From Paenibacillus sp. PL2-23 (GTDB lineage Bacteria > Bacillota > Bacilli > Paenibacillales > Paenibacillaceae), in NCBI RefSeq assembly GCF_040834005.1, contig NZ_CP162129.1, forward strand, positions 4,757,001 to 4,821,000: a DNA stretch of 64,000 nt, read 5' to 3'. This document shows, in pieces, positions 36,401-45,694 of this stretch (position 1 is its first letter; the number at the start of each line of letters is the position of its first letter). Below the pieces are notes generated by a model. The model did no database searches and was not told the DNA's origin. It saw only the letters and a program-made list of their open reading frames with translations. The position numbers were made by a program, and so were the translations under genes.

Positions 36401-38037
36401 TCGCGGAAGAACACAATTTGCCTGAATTGCTCACTCGGCGAATACAGATCTACCTGCTGGACCCAATTTCCGTCGATGTAGATGTCGGCCATTCCTCTGT
36501 TGCTCGCAAGCGAAGTTATCCAATAAACACTGATTCCCGTAAAATTCAATTCGGCATAATTGTTGGTTGCGTTGCTTGCATACTGATCATTGCCGTAATT
36601 GTTCAGCGCGGAGCCCGAATATGACCATGCACCTCGATACACGATATTCGGATCCGTTGTATCGACGACCACCGTTCCTGGAATGACGGTCGCCGTTGGC
36701 GTCGGTGCGGGGCTAGGCGTTGACGTCGGACTAGGCGTCGGAGTGGGGCTAGGCGTTGACGTCGGACTAGGCGTCGGAGTGGGGCTAGGCGTTGACGTCG
36801 GACTAGGCGTCGGCGAAGCGGTAGGCGTAACCGTTGGCGTTGGACTAGGCGCAACTGTCGAGGTCGGTATCGGACCTCCATTCTCGCGATCGCTCTCCGG
36901 AGGCCCCGTGCCGGTCAGGACGTCCGTACCTGTCGTAAGGTATATTTTATCAATAGATAAACCGTCTTCTCGGGCCCAGAAATGAATACTTCGATATCCG
37001 GGTTGAACGTCAGTTAACGTACCGACGTTTTGCCATCTAAACGTGCTGCCGGTCGACAAGCTTGTATTAGCAAAGGCGAACTCATCATTATATCCCACAT
37101 AAACCGAATCGGCGCCGGTATTCGGAGCTCGATATAAGAGCCACACCTTATAGTTACCTGGTGTTTCGAATTTCACTTGATAGGTCAGCTCGGGAGCGTT
37201 CTCATTCTGCGGCGCGTTAAAAAAAGCACCGGTATCCGGCCATGCCCTCATGGCATCGCCGGAGCTGCCGCCCGTCAGTGTCCATTCAGCGCCTCCCCTG
37301 GCATCGGCAAACGCAAAAGCCGAATTCTCGGCCGCAGCCTCGGCTTCCATGCCGACTTGACCGCCACTCTCCATCCAAGCTCCGCTTGCGTCTGGCGTTA
37401 AGGTCTCTCGATCAGATTCCGATGGTCCCATACCCGAAGGCATTTCACTGCCCGTAGTCAAATACAGCTTATCGAGCATTAAGCCGTCTTCTCGCGCCCA
37501 AATCTGGATATCGACGTATCCGACCCCGATTCCGCTGAACGTGCCAACCTTCTTCCAAAGAAACGAACTACCCGTAGCGAGCTCCGCATGGGTCAAGCGA
37601 ACGATATCGCCGTATCCCGCATAGACGGAATCGGAGCCAGTATTCGGTGCTTTGTACAACAACCATAGGCTGTAGCTCCCGGCTGTGGAGAAGTTGACTT
37701 TATACGTAAGCTGGGGAGCGTTCTCATTCTGCGGCGCGGCGAAGAAGCTGCCGACGTCGGGACCTACTAACATAGAGCTGCCGGAAAGTCCGGCGGACTG
37801 CGTCCATTCGGCACCCCCTCTCGCATTGCTGTAAGCGTATTCAGAATTCTCCAGCGCGCTCTCCGCTTCGATACTAACCGCACCCCCTGATTCTATGAAA
37901 GCACCGTCGATTTCCGTCGACGCCAGCGCAGCCGGCGATCCGATCCATAGCAAACTTGTGAACATACTCACAGTCACCAGTAGCTTAATTAATTTGTTAT
38001 TCCTTTGAATTTGACCTTGATATTGACCTGATCCCAT
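33424..38037 (-). CDS. Secreted multidomain protein with two PL9-like beta-helix modules
   Basis: 1537 residues. Signal peptide about 1-40. Two homologous carbohydrate-binding-like sandwiches (about 42-210 and 213-385; both share NENAP, RGGAEW and WAREDGL). A Pro/Thr/Ser linker (about 390-445), another beta-sandwich (about 450-575), then two tandem right-handed beta-helix modules (about 590-1000 and 1010-1420) that repeat each other and carry [14 protein letters not shown] and NTDGGWDVK or NTDGGWDIK, resembling the calcium-site region of family 9 pectate lyases. A cadherin-like beta-sandwich ends the protein. GGGAGG precedes the ATG. Next to GH105, so a pectin or rhamnogalacturonan lyase role is likely but not proven. 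Confidence 0.82.
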   Translation of the reverse strand: MGSGQYQGQIQRNNKLIKLLVTVSMFTSLLWIGSPAALASTEIDGAFIESGGAVSIEAESALENSEYAYSNARGGAEWTQSAGLSGSSMLVGPDVGSFFAAPQNENAPQLTYKVNFSTAGSYSLWLLYKAPNTGSDSVYAGYGDIVRLTHAELATGSSFLWKKVGTFSGIGVGYVDIQIWAREDGLMLDKLYLTTGSEMPSGMGPSESDRETLTPDASGAWMESGGQVGMEAEAAAENSAFAFADARGGAEWTLTGGSSGDAMRAWPDTGAFFNAPQNENAPELTYQVKFETPGNYKVWLLYRAPNTGADSVYVGYNDEFAFANTSLSTGSTFRWQNVGTLTDVQPGYRSIHFWAREDGLSIDKIYLTTGTDVLTGTGPPESDRENGGPIPTSTVAPSPTPTVTPTASPTPSPTSTPSPTPTPSPTSTPSPTPTPSPTSTPSPAPTPTATVIPGTVVVDTTDPNIVYRGAWSYSGSALNNYGNDQYASNATNNYAELNFTGISVYWITSLASNRGMADIYIDGNWVQQVDLYSPSEQFRQIVFFREDLGSGPHTIRVQISANKNSSSSDHYVTMDVFAVPGTLPPAPAPSPGSGDRYVTPEGSGTMDGSSWANAMNGNWVDGLQKAWDSAGATGTVFVGSGDYDVPQILEMTSGGLSVVEPKKLQGVDRGSGLPVFHGDFSHTMQRRGTLIEVASEVSYWLLEDIEINRYYYGVETKGRNVGYRILNVDVSFMSDGLYLRGGATAQDASIGSNDILIEDSDFKYYTKRGIRFRDGNYNATVNRCTADAGGEAYWVTGNFPFSFQVADADQAAGVIDRDITFNDCEGRNNYHNGGTGYWNGDSFVSEWNADNITYNRCKAFDNTDGGWDVKATNTYLNDCVALGNKRGFRFWSTGEAVMNNCIAAYSDSFGAWIGATSNFSKRANVIMYDCTFFNNGGNELRIEGGFVTAYNSIFADTESTSNLYSKIDGGDYTLVDSVGYGYVNGIFQGTDPEILNPTNEFWTGVGADFNNGLYGSSKGYYQPNLSNMLPSSPRTQPVLTPDRYVTPTGSGSMDGSSWSNALSAEAPNALQSAWNHTAATGTLYIGSGNYVGRKLVIAAGGTDASSPKRLVGVDTGGGLPVFSGSFTRFNQVSGNFIDVSAGASYWEVKDIQIRNYAVGIYTKGRNVGFRISNVDVTEMSDGFYLNGGATAQDASIGSHDILIEDCDFMYYTKRGLRIRGGHYDVVVNNSTADAGGEAYYVPGNFPFGFQVADSNQDPAIVDRNITFNDCISSNNYENAGSDAYWNADGFVAEKASDYITFNRSIAFGNTDGGWDIKSDHAYLNDCISYDNKRAYRFWSSEEAVIRNSVGYASVEFGGMPAAAGVWAGITGGEPANVFIYNSEIYNNAGPEVRAEGGNITFYNSIVSEGRAVSEAFTSIDPVKLGSINFVDSKTYYSGVSGMNPQYVLKSLDIAPGTISFDEETFSYSLNVSSGTTSIAITPTAASMVYKSLTVNGNPISSGSVMDVSLAPGLNVIVIELTAYDDTQVSYVLEVDRQ
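36689..36860 (-). repeat. 36-bp in-frame repeat coding a Pro/Thr/Ser linker
   Basis: A unit of 36 bp, containing CTAGGCGTTGACGTCGGA, is repeated about three times with degenerate flanks. On the coding strand it gives the 12-residue unit [12 protein letters not shown]. It is an interdomain linker, often O-glycosylated in secreted Firmicute enzymes; glycosylation here is inference. Confidence 0.85.
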
Positions 38038-38177
38038 TGTGTGATCCCTCCCGAATACGTTTACGATTCGTGTGCGAAGGAACTGGCTTCACGCCAGCTC
38101 CAACCGCTAAGCCTATCCGAACGCTGGCCTCCCCCCTTTCCAGTCCATAGGTGCGCCGCCTGCTTGTTATGCGCCAC

Positions 38178-40358
38178 CTACTGCTCCCATTCGCTCAGCA
38201 ATTTGGCAACCTCAATACCGGCCAACATGACGATGCCGATGCCATGCGTGTCGTTGGTCGTCCATAGCAAGTCTTCCTTGTAATACGACGGGCTGAATGA
38301 GTAACGTGAGCCTCTGCATACGCCATGCACATTGCCCCATTGATCTATAGCATGGCGGGTCAAGCTTTCCCAGCCTTTACGAACCGCCAGTGCATATGCT
38401 TCGTCTTCATGAAGCCAAGCGAACCGCAGCCCGCGGCAAAAAGCGTAAATGAACATGGCGGTACAGGAGGTTTCCTCGTACGACTCCGGATCGGTCAATA
38501 CTTGATGCCATAAGCCATTGATCCCTTGACGTTCGAGCAAGCCGCTGCATAGCTCCCGAAAAAACGCCTCAAGCTCCGCTCTGTACACATGATCGGGTGG
38601 CAACACTTCCAGAAGCTCCGACAGGGAGAAAAGCGGCCACCCGTTCCCCCTTCCCCAAGCTACTCCCGTTGCCGTTTCGTGCTTGAAATCGTACACATGG
38701 GACAACATCCGTTGGTCGGACATATACAAATACTTCCGGAACAGCATCATCTGCTTTGCCGCCTCATTCAAATACTCGGAGCAATCGCTAAGCCGGGCAT
38801 ACCGAATCAGGAACGGAACACTCATGTACAGGTCGTCCCCCCATAACGTATTCTCCATAAAGTAGCCGGGGCTGGATCGATAGAAGACACCATCTTCCTT
38901 CCGCTCGTGCTCCGACATCATAAAGTCGGCGACACGCTCGGCAACCCAGAGGAACGAAGGCTCGGAGCAATCCTCATAGGCCTCTAGCATCGTCGATGCC
39001 AAGGATCCGCAATCGTCCAGCATATCCAGCTCAGCCAGCTGATTGTTAATCGCGGGATAGCCGTACTGTAATTTTTCCCATAAAGAATAGGCATACATGC
39101 GGGTGCACGTCCCGATATGGTCAAACACGTAACGACCGATATCCGGACGATTTAGCATGCGCGCTGTTTGCAGCAATCCGTACAAAGTGACTCCGATGGG
39201 ATAGCTCCAACGGGCAAAGTTCTCATTCTCCAGATAAGGTCTGATCCAAGTGTCAGGCTTGTCTAAACGCCAGTAGATTCCGCCGTTTTCCTCCTCCCAC
39301 ACTCCTTGCAAGGTCTGAATCTCGTGTGGACTGTAGGATCGCCCTGATTCGAACGGGCCCAGATAGAACCAGCTTTCCTCGGTGCCCCGAACCGCATACG
39401 GCTGCTCGAATTCACACCTCTCTCCGTTGTATGTCGCTTCGAGCATATATCCCCAATCCGATTCGCCGGCGACAAATCGGACCAACACGTCTCGAACACC
39501 AAACGCCATCTCGATCTCTCGTTCCGTTGATCCAGCCTCGCTGACGGACAAGACCTCCTTACCGTCCAACCATACGGTCGACGGGCCCAGCGCGGACAGA
39601 CGAAGGACATACCGAACAACACCTTTGGCCTTGCAGCGCATTCTGCTCCAGCCGTAAGCGTAACGTCGACCTTCTCCCATGCCAAACATCCTGCTTCCCA
39701 TGCCGAGGCGCAGCTCTGCTTCGCTCCATTGCGGCTTAGGATGCCAATCGTACGGACAATCCTGCTCCAAGTCATCGTGCCGTGGCAGTTCCAATCCGGT
39801 ACAAAGCTCGGAATCAGTAGGTGAAGAATATATCCATCCCGCTTGACCGGAACGTTCAGAGAACGGAGCTTGTATCGTAGGCGTTCCCCACTTGCTGCGC
39901 ACCGTGCCGATGATACCTCCGAAGCCGGAAGGCGTCTTGCGGAAGGATAACAGAATGCCGTTCCAACCGGGTTGAAGCGGTATGCGTACTGGCACTCTCA
40001 TTTGCGGATTGACCTCTTCTATAATTTCCGAGCGATAGATTCGATTCCCGTTCACATGAATACGAAGGGGGCCATAGCAGCTGACGGCCGTCTCCCAGCT
40101 GCTCTCAGAATTACTCCATACTTTACCGAAAGCGAACGCCCATTGACCGCACGTAGCATTGGGAAGCTTGTGCTCCAGGTTTATATCGAATCTTCCGTCG
40201 TCGAGCTGCCGGAAGCCATCACGGCTAAAAGATCTGAAGGTAAAAGGAGTCGACGGATGGCTGCCGATATATCGCGACGCGATCGTCTCAAGCACTTGCT
40301 CCGGCTCCATTCCTCTCCTACTTGCTATGCTTTGCTCGGAATCAAAATAATGGGGCAT
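38178..40358 (-). CDS. GH105 unsaturated rhamnogalacturonyl hydrolase-like protein with N-terminal accessory domains
   Basis: 726 residues. The C-terminal half (about 360-726) is an alpha/alpha-barrel of the GH105 type: EKLQYGYPAINNQLAELD, DCGSLASTML, LWGDDLYMSVPFL, TGVAWGRGNGWPLFSLSELL. GH105 enzymes remove unsaturated uronic acid from the end of lyase products, in the cytoplasm. The N-terminal about 350 residues are beta-rich, probably sugar-binding sandwiches (GPLRIHVNGNRIY, GPSTVWLDGKEVLS), which is longer than the usual stand-alone enzyme. No signal peptide. The ATG at 40358 has AAGGAGGTGG at a good distance. It follows the unknown protein at 40402 by 43 nt in the same operon. Confidence 0.85.
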   Translation of the reverse strand: MPHYFDSEQSIASRRGMEPEQVLETIASRYIGSHPSTPFTFRSFSRDGFRQLDDGRFDINLEHKLPNATCGQWAFAFGKVWSNSESSWETAVSCYGPLRIHVNGNRIYRSEIIEEVNPQMRVPVRIPLQPGWNGILLSFRKTPSGFGGIIGTVRSKWGTPTIQAPFSERSGQAGWIYSSPTDSELCTGLELPRHDDLEQDCPYDWHPKPQWSEAELRLGMGSRMFGMGEGRRYAYGWSRMRCKAKGVVRYVLRLSALGPSTVWLDGKEVLSVSEAGSTEREIEMAFGVRDVLVRFVAGESDWGYMLEATYNGERCEFEQPYAVRGTEESWFYLGPFESGRSYSPHEIQTLQGVWEEENGGIYWRLDKPDTWIRPYLENENFARWSYPIGVTLYGLLQTARMLNRPDIGRYVFDHIGTCTRMYAYSLWEKLQYGYPAINNQLAELDMLDDCGSLASTMLEAYEDCSEPSFLWVAERVADFMMSEHERKEDGVFYRSSPGYFMENTLWGDDLYMSVPFLIRYARLSDCSEYLNEAAKQMMLFRKYLYMSDQRMLSHVYDFKHETATGVAWGRGNGWPLFSLSELLEVLPPDHVYRAELEAFFRELCSGLLERQGINGLWHQVLTDPESYEETSCTAMFIYAFCRGLRFAWLHEDEAYALAVRKGWESLTRHAIDQWGNVHGVCRGSRYSFSPSYYKEDLLWTTNDTHGIGIVMLAGIEVAKLLSEWEQ

Positions 40359-40401
40359 ATCGCCACCTCCTTCTACTGTTGCGAATGACAAGGATGTGAG
40401 A

Positions 40402-42948
40402 TTACATTCGGAAATTAAGCAGCTTTGTCCGTTTCGGGAAAGCTAAACGGATCACGCCGGACCCATATTCTCCATAAGCATAATCGTTGCAGATAAGCGG
40501 ATAACCATCTAAGCCGATTAGCTCTTGCCCGCCTAAACGGCAGGGCTGGTCGTAACCAATCTCCATGCAACCGATGGATGGAGATTGGAATAAAAGGCTT
40601 CCATCCGCCCCATTTATCAGCACAGCCGAGTGGATGACTTTTACAAATCGTTCGAAGCTTACCCACTGCTCCTTGCTGCCTGCTTCGAGCAGCCATATGT
40701 TTGATTTTTCCAGACATAATAATTCGCGTTCCTTATAGGTCCCAGAGGTGGTTACCGTATAGGGTTTCTGCGAATAAAGCGCCACGTATGCATCACGCTT
40801 GCGGCCAAACAGCCAATCTCCTTCCTTGCAAACCTCATCGAATTGCCGAAATGGAAAATAAGCATGTGTGTAGCCTGGGCCATCTTCCAGCTTGTACATG
40901 TAAGCCAACACGCTCCGATGCGCGAACGTATTGGGGTTGCGGTATTGTCCCCCCCAATAGGACGGACGGGTCATCTCCGACTTATTGTCGAAGCAAGTGA
41001 CAAATACGGGAACCTCGCCGTTCAGCAGCACTTGGCCGGCATGCACCTGGTCGCCCCTCTCGCCTTTCTTGGATTCCACCATGCCGGACACCATATAGTC
41101 GCGAGTCCTATAGGTGGCGCAGTTGACGCCGTCCATTTCACTTCGCGGAAACAAACCCATTCGCGTACGAGTAAATAAGGGGGTGCCATTGCCAGCAAGC
41201 TCCTCCCATTCGCGATCAGGAATGTAGGAGCTCCCGGCCAAGGCCACGCAGCCGATGGACAATCTGCGGACAAGCTGCTTCTGCTTTCCAAACAATAACC
41301 AGTTCATTGGCCCCATCGCCTCTAGTTCCGGATGGAGGATGGTCTCCTCGTAGCTGCGACCATGCGTAGTTCCCATTACGCCCGCGCTAGAATGGGAAGC
41401 CAGGATCACGCAGATTAAATCCAGGAGCTGCCGCGCCAGAATTCGGGTATAACCGCTCTCCTCGCCAAAGTCGACAATGCTCAGCAGCGCCAGTATGTCT
41501 TCTTCGTAATAGGTATTGGAATGCCATTCCATAAAGCCGTATGTGCCCTTCTCCTTGATCCACCTCTCGGACATCATGCGTCCCTTAAGGGCATGAAATA
41601 TCCCATTCTGACCGCTGTTCGGGAAAAATTCTCCCGGAAATAGCAGACCAGCCAGATATTCGGCGCTGTAAAACAGAATTTCGTGATTCTCTGATCGAGT
41701 GAACATCATGGAACGGCCGGGTTCGTCCGTCGCGTATTTAAAACCCAGTATCACAGCCTTCATGCGTCCAAGAAGCTTCTCGTCGATGCGGCCACCGTCC
41801 GCGAACTTGGCGTATATGCGCAGCAACCCATGCATGGCAAAGTCGGCGCAATCGTAGCGGGCATCAATATAGTCGAGCGTCTCGCCGATAATGTCTACAT
41901 TAACCGCTTGCCAGTCGCCTAGCTCCATCTTGGCAAGCTCCACGAACAAAGCGGTTCGCGGGTTGCCCTTCTCTTGTGAGATTCGCTCCAGTATATACTT
42001 CTTGCGGCAGCCGAAATCCGCTCCTTGAGGCAGCCCAGAGAACCAGTCGATCCGCTTAAACCGGAGCTCTACGCCGCCGATTCGCTCCCCGGCCTCCGAT
42101 ACGTAATCGATGGCTATCAGAAACTCCTCCATTTCCGGCAGCTTATCCGCCGAGATCAGTGGGAGAGCCCTCTCCTCGGGAGATAGTCTATACTGGTCCA
42201 CAACGATGCTTTGACCACGGACACCGCGAACACCCTGGCAAATTTCTATGACAAACAAGCCCTCGCATTCAAGTGGTCCGTCCCAATGCAGCGTCAACAT
42301 CTCCCGTCCGGAGACGACATGCTCCTTCAAGTAAAATCTAGCGAAATCCCTCTCAAGCGCCTTCCTCTCTTCGCTCTCCAGCAGAAGCGGCGGCTCAGCG
42401 GACAGTATTCCGTCCACTGCCGATAGCCAGAAGGAATTGATGCAATGCAGATGCACGTTTACCAGCATAATCAGAATATCGTTGCTCCCACCCGCAAGCG
42501 TAAGCTGTAGCTCGAACTCGCTTTCTACGCGCCCGACTTTTAGGTGCGCGAACGTTTCCTTGCCGTTAACGAAGATACGCGCAGCTCCATCCAGCCCGAA
42601 GCGGAACCGGTATGAGCCCGCCGCAGGCACCTTTAACCGGGTGTAGGCGAATGTCGTCAGCAGCCTGGCATGAACGCCAAAGCGAGCCCAAGTCATTTTA
42701 TGCTCGGAATCGGTCGTCCTCAACAACGACCAACGATTCATTTGACCGAACAGCGTCATTTCATCGCCTTCTCGCGGAAACAGCTTTGGCGCGATAGCCG
42801 TCGCTTCCTCGATCAGGTTCAGATAAGGCTCCACCGGAACTTTATAGTTATCGTAGTACAACGACGAGACATTCTGTTCGAAAGGTCCAGCGTACAGCCA
42901 CTTCCTAATCGCTGTACCTCCCAACGACTCCGATCGCAAGGTTTGCAT
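40402..42948 (-). CDS. Large uncharacterised protein of the pectin-type operon
   Basis: 848 residues, no signal peptide and no family I recognise. The N-terminal part (about 1-290) looks like beta-sandwich sugar-binding domains (RFRFGLDGAARIFVNGKETF, LAGGSNDILIMLVNVHLH), similar in kind to those of the neighbouring GH105 protein. The middle (about 330-560) is helical (GFMEWHSNTYYEEDILALLSIVDF) like an alpha/alpha-toroid; the rest is beta-rich (SYWGGQYRNPNTFAHR, SIGCMEIGYDQPC). This three-part plan recalls heparinase-like polysaccharide lyases or related hydrolases. AGGAGG precedes the ATG. It sits between the binding protein gene and GH105, so it probably acts on imported pectin-derived oligosaccharides. 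Confidence 0.75.
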   Translation of the reverse strand: MQTLRSESLGGTAIRKWLYAGPFEQNVSSLYYDNYKVPVEPYLNLIEEATAIAPKLFPREGDEMTLFGQMNRWSLLRTTDSEHKMTWARFGVHARLLTTFAYTRLKVPAAGSYRFRFGLDGAARIFVNGKETFAHLKVGRVESEFELQLTLAGGSNDILIMLVNVHLHCINSFWLSAVDGILSAEPPLLLESEERKALERDFARFYLKEHVVSGREMLTLHWDGPLECEGLFVIEICQGVRGVRGQSIVVDQYRLSPEERALPLISADKLPEMEEFLIAIDYVSEAGERIGGVELRFKRIDWFSGLPQGADFGCRKKYILERISQEKGNPRTALFVELAKMELGDWQAVNVDIIGETLDYIDARYDCADFAMHGLLRIYAKFADGGRIDEKLLGRMKAVILGFKYATDEPGRSMMFTRSENHEILFYSAEYLAGLLFPGEFFPNSGQNGIFHALKGRMMSERWIKEKGTYGFMEWHSNTYYEEDILALLSIVDFGEESGYTRILARQLLDLICVILASHSSAGVMGTTHGRSYEETILHPELEAMGPMNWLLFGKQKQLVRRLSIGCVALAGSSYIPDREWEELAGNGTPLFTRTRMGLFPRSEMDGVNCATYRTRDYMVSGMVESKKGERGDQVHAGQVLLNGEVPVFVTCFDNKSEMTRPSYWGGQYRNPNTFAHRSVLAYMYKLEDGPGYTHAYFPFRQFDEVCKEGDWLFGRKRDAYVALYSQKPYTVTTSGTYKERELLCLEKSNIWLLEAGSKEQWVSFERFVKVIHSAVLINGADGSLLFQSPSIGCMEIGYDQPCRLGGQELIGLDGYPLICNDYAYGEYGSGVIRLAFPKRTKLLNFRM

Positions 42949-42988
42949 CTCTCAATATCCTCCTGCTCCGTAGCTTTTTTTGGCTTGG

Positions 42989-43026
42989 AAAAAAAAGAGG
43001 AGGGGTATAGTCCCATTCCCCTCCTT
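42989..43026 (-). terminator. Terminator between the importer and the enzyme genes
   Basis: Minus strand GGAGGGG pairs with CCCCTCC around a 12-nt loop, followed by TCTTTTTTTT. It follows the binding protein stop at 43040 and precedes the enzyme gene at 42948. It would give high importer and lower enzyme expression from one transcript. Confidence 0.85.
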
Positions 43027-43039
43027 CCTTCATTTGCGA

Positions 43040-44734
43040 CTACTGCTTGAATGTTGCATATTTATCCATCTGCTCTTTGACAATTTGCTTGATGTCGTCC
43101 TCAAGCATCGCATTGTCTTTATTCTCGGCATACCATTGCTTATACCAGTCCTCGATCTGTTGCCCGTTGCTCTTCTGCCAGAGGCTCTGCGCATCTTGAA
43201 GCGCCTGCTGCACCGTGTAGCCACCTCCGCTGACAATCGCCTTCAGCCATAACGCGTCAATCGCTTCGTCGGCATTGGTATTCGTCGTCAACAGGTCTTT
43301 GGGCAGAGAAGGCATATGCTCCGACATCGTCAGCTCAGGATAAGGCCTCTCTAGAGTCAGATAAGTGTCGCGGTACAAATCGTATAACATTTGGTATTCC
43401 TCCCTCCGTGGATCACTTTTGTATAAATTGAGCGGAAGGCCCGCCTTGTCGAATGACAGCCCTCCATTGTGTAACATGCGCATATCCCTCGTGATGTCGG
43501 CTACTTCCTTCTTGTGCTTGGCGGTGTCTAGAATTTCCACGTTGCCGTCAGTCATCTTGTAATGCGTTCCCTCAATGCCATTCGTCAATGTCAAGCTCGT
43601 GCTCTCTTGAATCATGAAATCCACGTATTTTATGACGGCATCCGGATTTTTGGCAGTGGCGCTAATAACAGCTGTCATTTGGACGGGGTTCCCCAGCGTA
43701 GGCAAAAACGCTCCGTGCTTGCTTTCCGGGTAAGGGATAAATGTGACGTCAGCAGTCGCTACGTTCGCCTTCAGAGGATCAATCAGATTCTGAAGAATAT
43801 TCATAGTATTGCTGTCCATAAATGGATAAATGCCGATTTTGCCGTTAATAAAATCTTGCTGCGCCTTGGCCCCGTTTTTGTCAGAAGCGAAGTCTCGGTC
43901 GATTATGCCTTCGTCGTACAAGCGCTTGGCATATTCGACATAATCGGTCCTACGCTCCCAGTCAACAATCAGTTGGCCGTCATGCACGGCCAGCTTATTG
44001 CTCGTTCCGAACAATTGCTTCATAGTCAATTCAGAATTTCCACTGAGCGCAAGACCGTACGTATCGTTCTGCCCGTTCCTGTCTGGATCTTGATCCGTGA
44101 ATGCTTTCGCCGTTTCGTACAACTCTTCGGTTGTCTCCGGAATGGAGAGCCCGAGCTGTTCCAGCCAATCTGTCCGAATTAGGAGTCCTCGCTGCGGCGA
44201 TACCCAGTTAATGCGGCCAAATTCGTACAGCTTGCCGTCGGGTTTAGTACCAAGCTTCCTGAGCAGCGGATTTTCTTCCAACAGCTTTTTGTAATTTACG
44301 CTGTGCTGCTCAATCAGATCATCGATCGGCATCAGCTGCTTTTGGTCATAAAGCAAGTTCCTGTGGTTCGGAGCATACTCGAACAACAAGTCTGGCCCGT
44401 TGCCGGATGCGTACAGCACGTTGATTTTCTCTTGGGGATTGCTTCTCGGGATAGCGACGAATTTGACGTTCGCCGGACCATTTTCGTTAATCCACTTCGT
44501 CCAGCGGTTGTTTTCGATCGTACCTTCATCTTGAGCGACGCTGCCACGGTCATAGACCGAAACGGAAATATTCTTTTTCACCTCCGGCTTCACCGTTTCT
44601 TCAGCTTGCTGGGACGCTCCCGGCGTAGACTGTCCCGCAGCTTCGTTGTTGTTGCCTCCGCTGCAGCCCGCCAGCAACATTGCTCCCGCAAGAGTAAAGC
44701 TCATCGGTACCATAATCCATTTCCTTTTGTCCAT
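43040..44734 (-). CDS. Extracellular sugar-binding lipoprotein (LplA/YtcQ-type)
   Basis: 564 residues. Lipobox with Cys24 (MLLAGC) then an Asn/Gly/Ser-rich linker. Long family 1 binding protein of the LplA/YtcQ group, which pairs with LplB/LplC permeases: NGPDLLFEYAPNHRNLLY, PDRNGQNDTYGLALSG, PYPELTMSEHMPSLP. It is the third gene after two permeases, a reversed order relative to the 18.9-kb importer but normal for this group. GGGGAG precedes the ATG. The ligand is inferred from the adjacent GH105 and beta-helix genes to be a pectin or rhamnogalacturonan oligosaccharide. Confidence 0.92.
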   Translation of the reverse strand: MDKRKWIMVPMSFTLAGAMLLAGCSGGNNNEAAGQSTPGASQQAEETVKPEVKKNISVSVYDRGSVAQDEGTIENNRWTKWINENGPANVKFVAIPRSNPQEKINVLYASGNGPDLLFEYAPNHRNLLYDQKQLMPIDDLIEQHSVNYKKLLEENPLLRKLGTKPDGKLYEFGRINWVSPQRGLLIRTDWLEQLGLSIPETTEELYETAKAFTDQDPDRNGQNDTYGLALSGNSELTMKQLFGTSNKLAVHDGQLIVDWERRTDYVEYAKRLYDEGIIDRDFASDKNGAKAQQDFINGKIGIYPFMDSNTMNILQNLIDPLKANVATADVTFIPYPESKHGAFLPTLGNPVQMTAVISATAKNPDAVIKYVDFMIQESTSLTLTNGIEGTHYKMTDGNVEILDTAKHKKEVADITRDMRMLHNGGLSFDKAGLPLNLYKSDPRREEYQMLYDLYRDTYLTLERPYPELTMSEHMPSLPKDLLTTNTNADEAIDALWLKAIVSGGGYTVQQALQDAQSLWQKSNGQQIEDWYKQWYAENKDNAMLEDDIKQIVKEQMDKYATFKQ

Positions 44735-44799
44735 TCCCTAACTCCCCTTTGTTCAATTTGGGCCACCCCATAGGTAAGGCAGTCATACTATGCATAAGC

Positions 44800-45681
44800 T
44801 CAGCCCTTAACGGAACCAAGCATCACGCCTTTGACGAAATGCTTCTGCAAGAACGGATAGACGACTAGCATAGGAATCACCATCACCAGAACGCCTGCCG
44901 CCTTCAGCGATTCCGGCACGACTTCGACCTGTTCTTCGACTTGTCCGGATTGCAATACAATTTCCTGAAGCAGGCTTTGGCTCTGGATCATGTTTTGCAC
45001 CAACACGGTAAGATTGTATTTGCTTGTTTCGTTAATATAAATGAGCACACTCATAAACGAATTCCAGTAGCCCACACCGTAGAACAAAGTGAGCGTCGCG
45101 ATGACTGGCATGGACAACGGCAGGACGATTCGAAGCAGGTAGGACAGGTCTGTGCAGCCGTCAATTCGAGCGGCATCGTCCACCTCTTCCGGAATGTTCT
45201 CGAAAAACGTGCGCATGACTAGCAGATTGTAAGTGCTGATCATCGCCGGAAGCCACAATGCCCAATAAGAATCCAAGATACCATAAAATTTCACCACCAG
45301 ATAGGTCGGGATCATCCCTCCGCTGAACAACATCGTGAACACCATCGCAAGTGTAAAAAAGCGACGCCCAAAAAATATTCGCCTGGAAAGCGGGTATGCG
45401 GTCATCGTTGTCGCCACCATGGAAATAATAACGCCAACTATCGTAATCGTTAAGCTATTCCAGAAAGCAGGAACGATTCTCGTCCCCCGGAACAGCGAAG
45501 CGAATGCATCCGTGTTCCACCCTACAGGGTAGATGGTCACCTTGCCTGAAGCAATAGCCTGCAGGTCGCTGAGTGACAACGCGATTGTGTTTACAAGGGG
45601 GAACAGGCAAGTCACCCCGAGCAGGAGCAATATAAAAGAATTAATAGCGTAAAATGTTTTTTCTCCAGCAGTTGGTTTCAT
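44800..45681 (-). CDS. ABC transporter permease (LplC/YtcP-type)
   Basis: 293 residues, six membrane segments, EAA loop EEVDDAARIDGCTDLSYLLRI (abridged: DAARIDGCTD), C-terminus FVKGVMLGSVKG as in LplC-type proteins. The ATG at 45681 is preceded by GAGGAGGAG; an ORF extension upstream overlaps the other permease gene and is not used. It is 13 bp downstream of the LplB-type permease and followed by the binding protein. The ATPase must be encoded elsewhere. Confidence 0.92.
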   Translation of the reverse strand: MKPTAGEKTFYAINSFILLLLGVTCLFPLVNTIALSLSDLQAIASGKVTIYPVGWNTDAFASLFRGTRIVPAFWNSLTITIVGVIISMVATTMTAYPLSRRIFFGRRFFTLAMVFTMLFSGGMIPTYLVVKFYGILDSYWALWLPAMISTYNLLVMRTFFENIPEEVDDAARIDGCTDLSYLLRIVLPLSMPVIATLTLFYGVGYWNSFMSVLIYINETSKYNLTVLVQNMIQSQSLLQEIVLQSGQVEEQVEVVPESLKAAGVLVMVIPMLVVYPFLQKHFVKGVMLGSVKG

Positions 45682-45694
45682 GTGCGCTCCTCCT

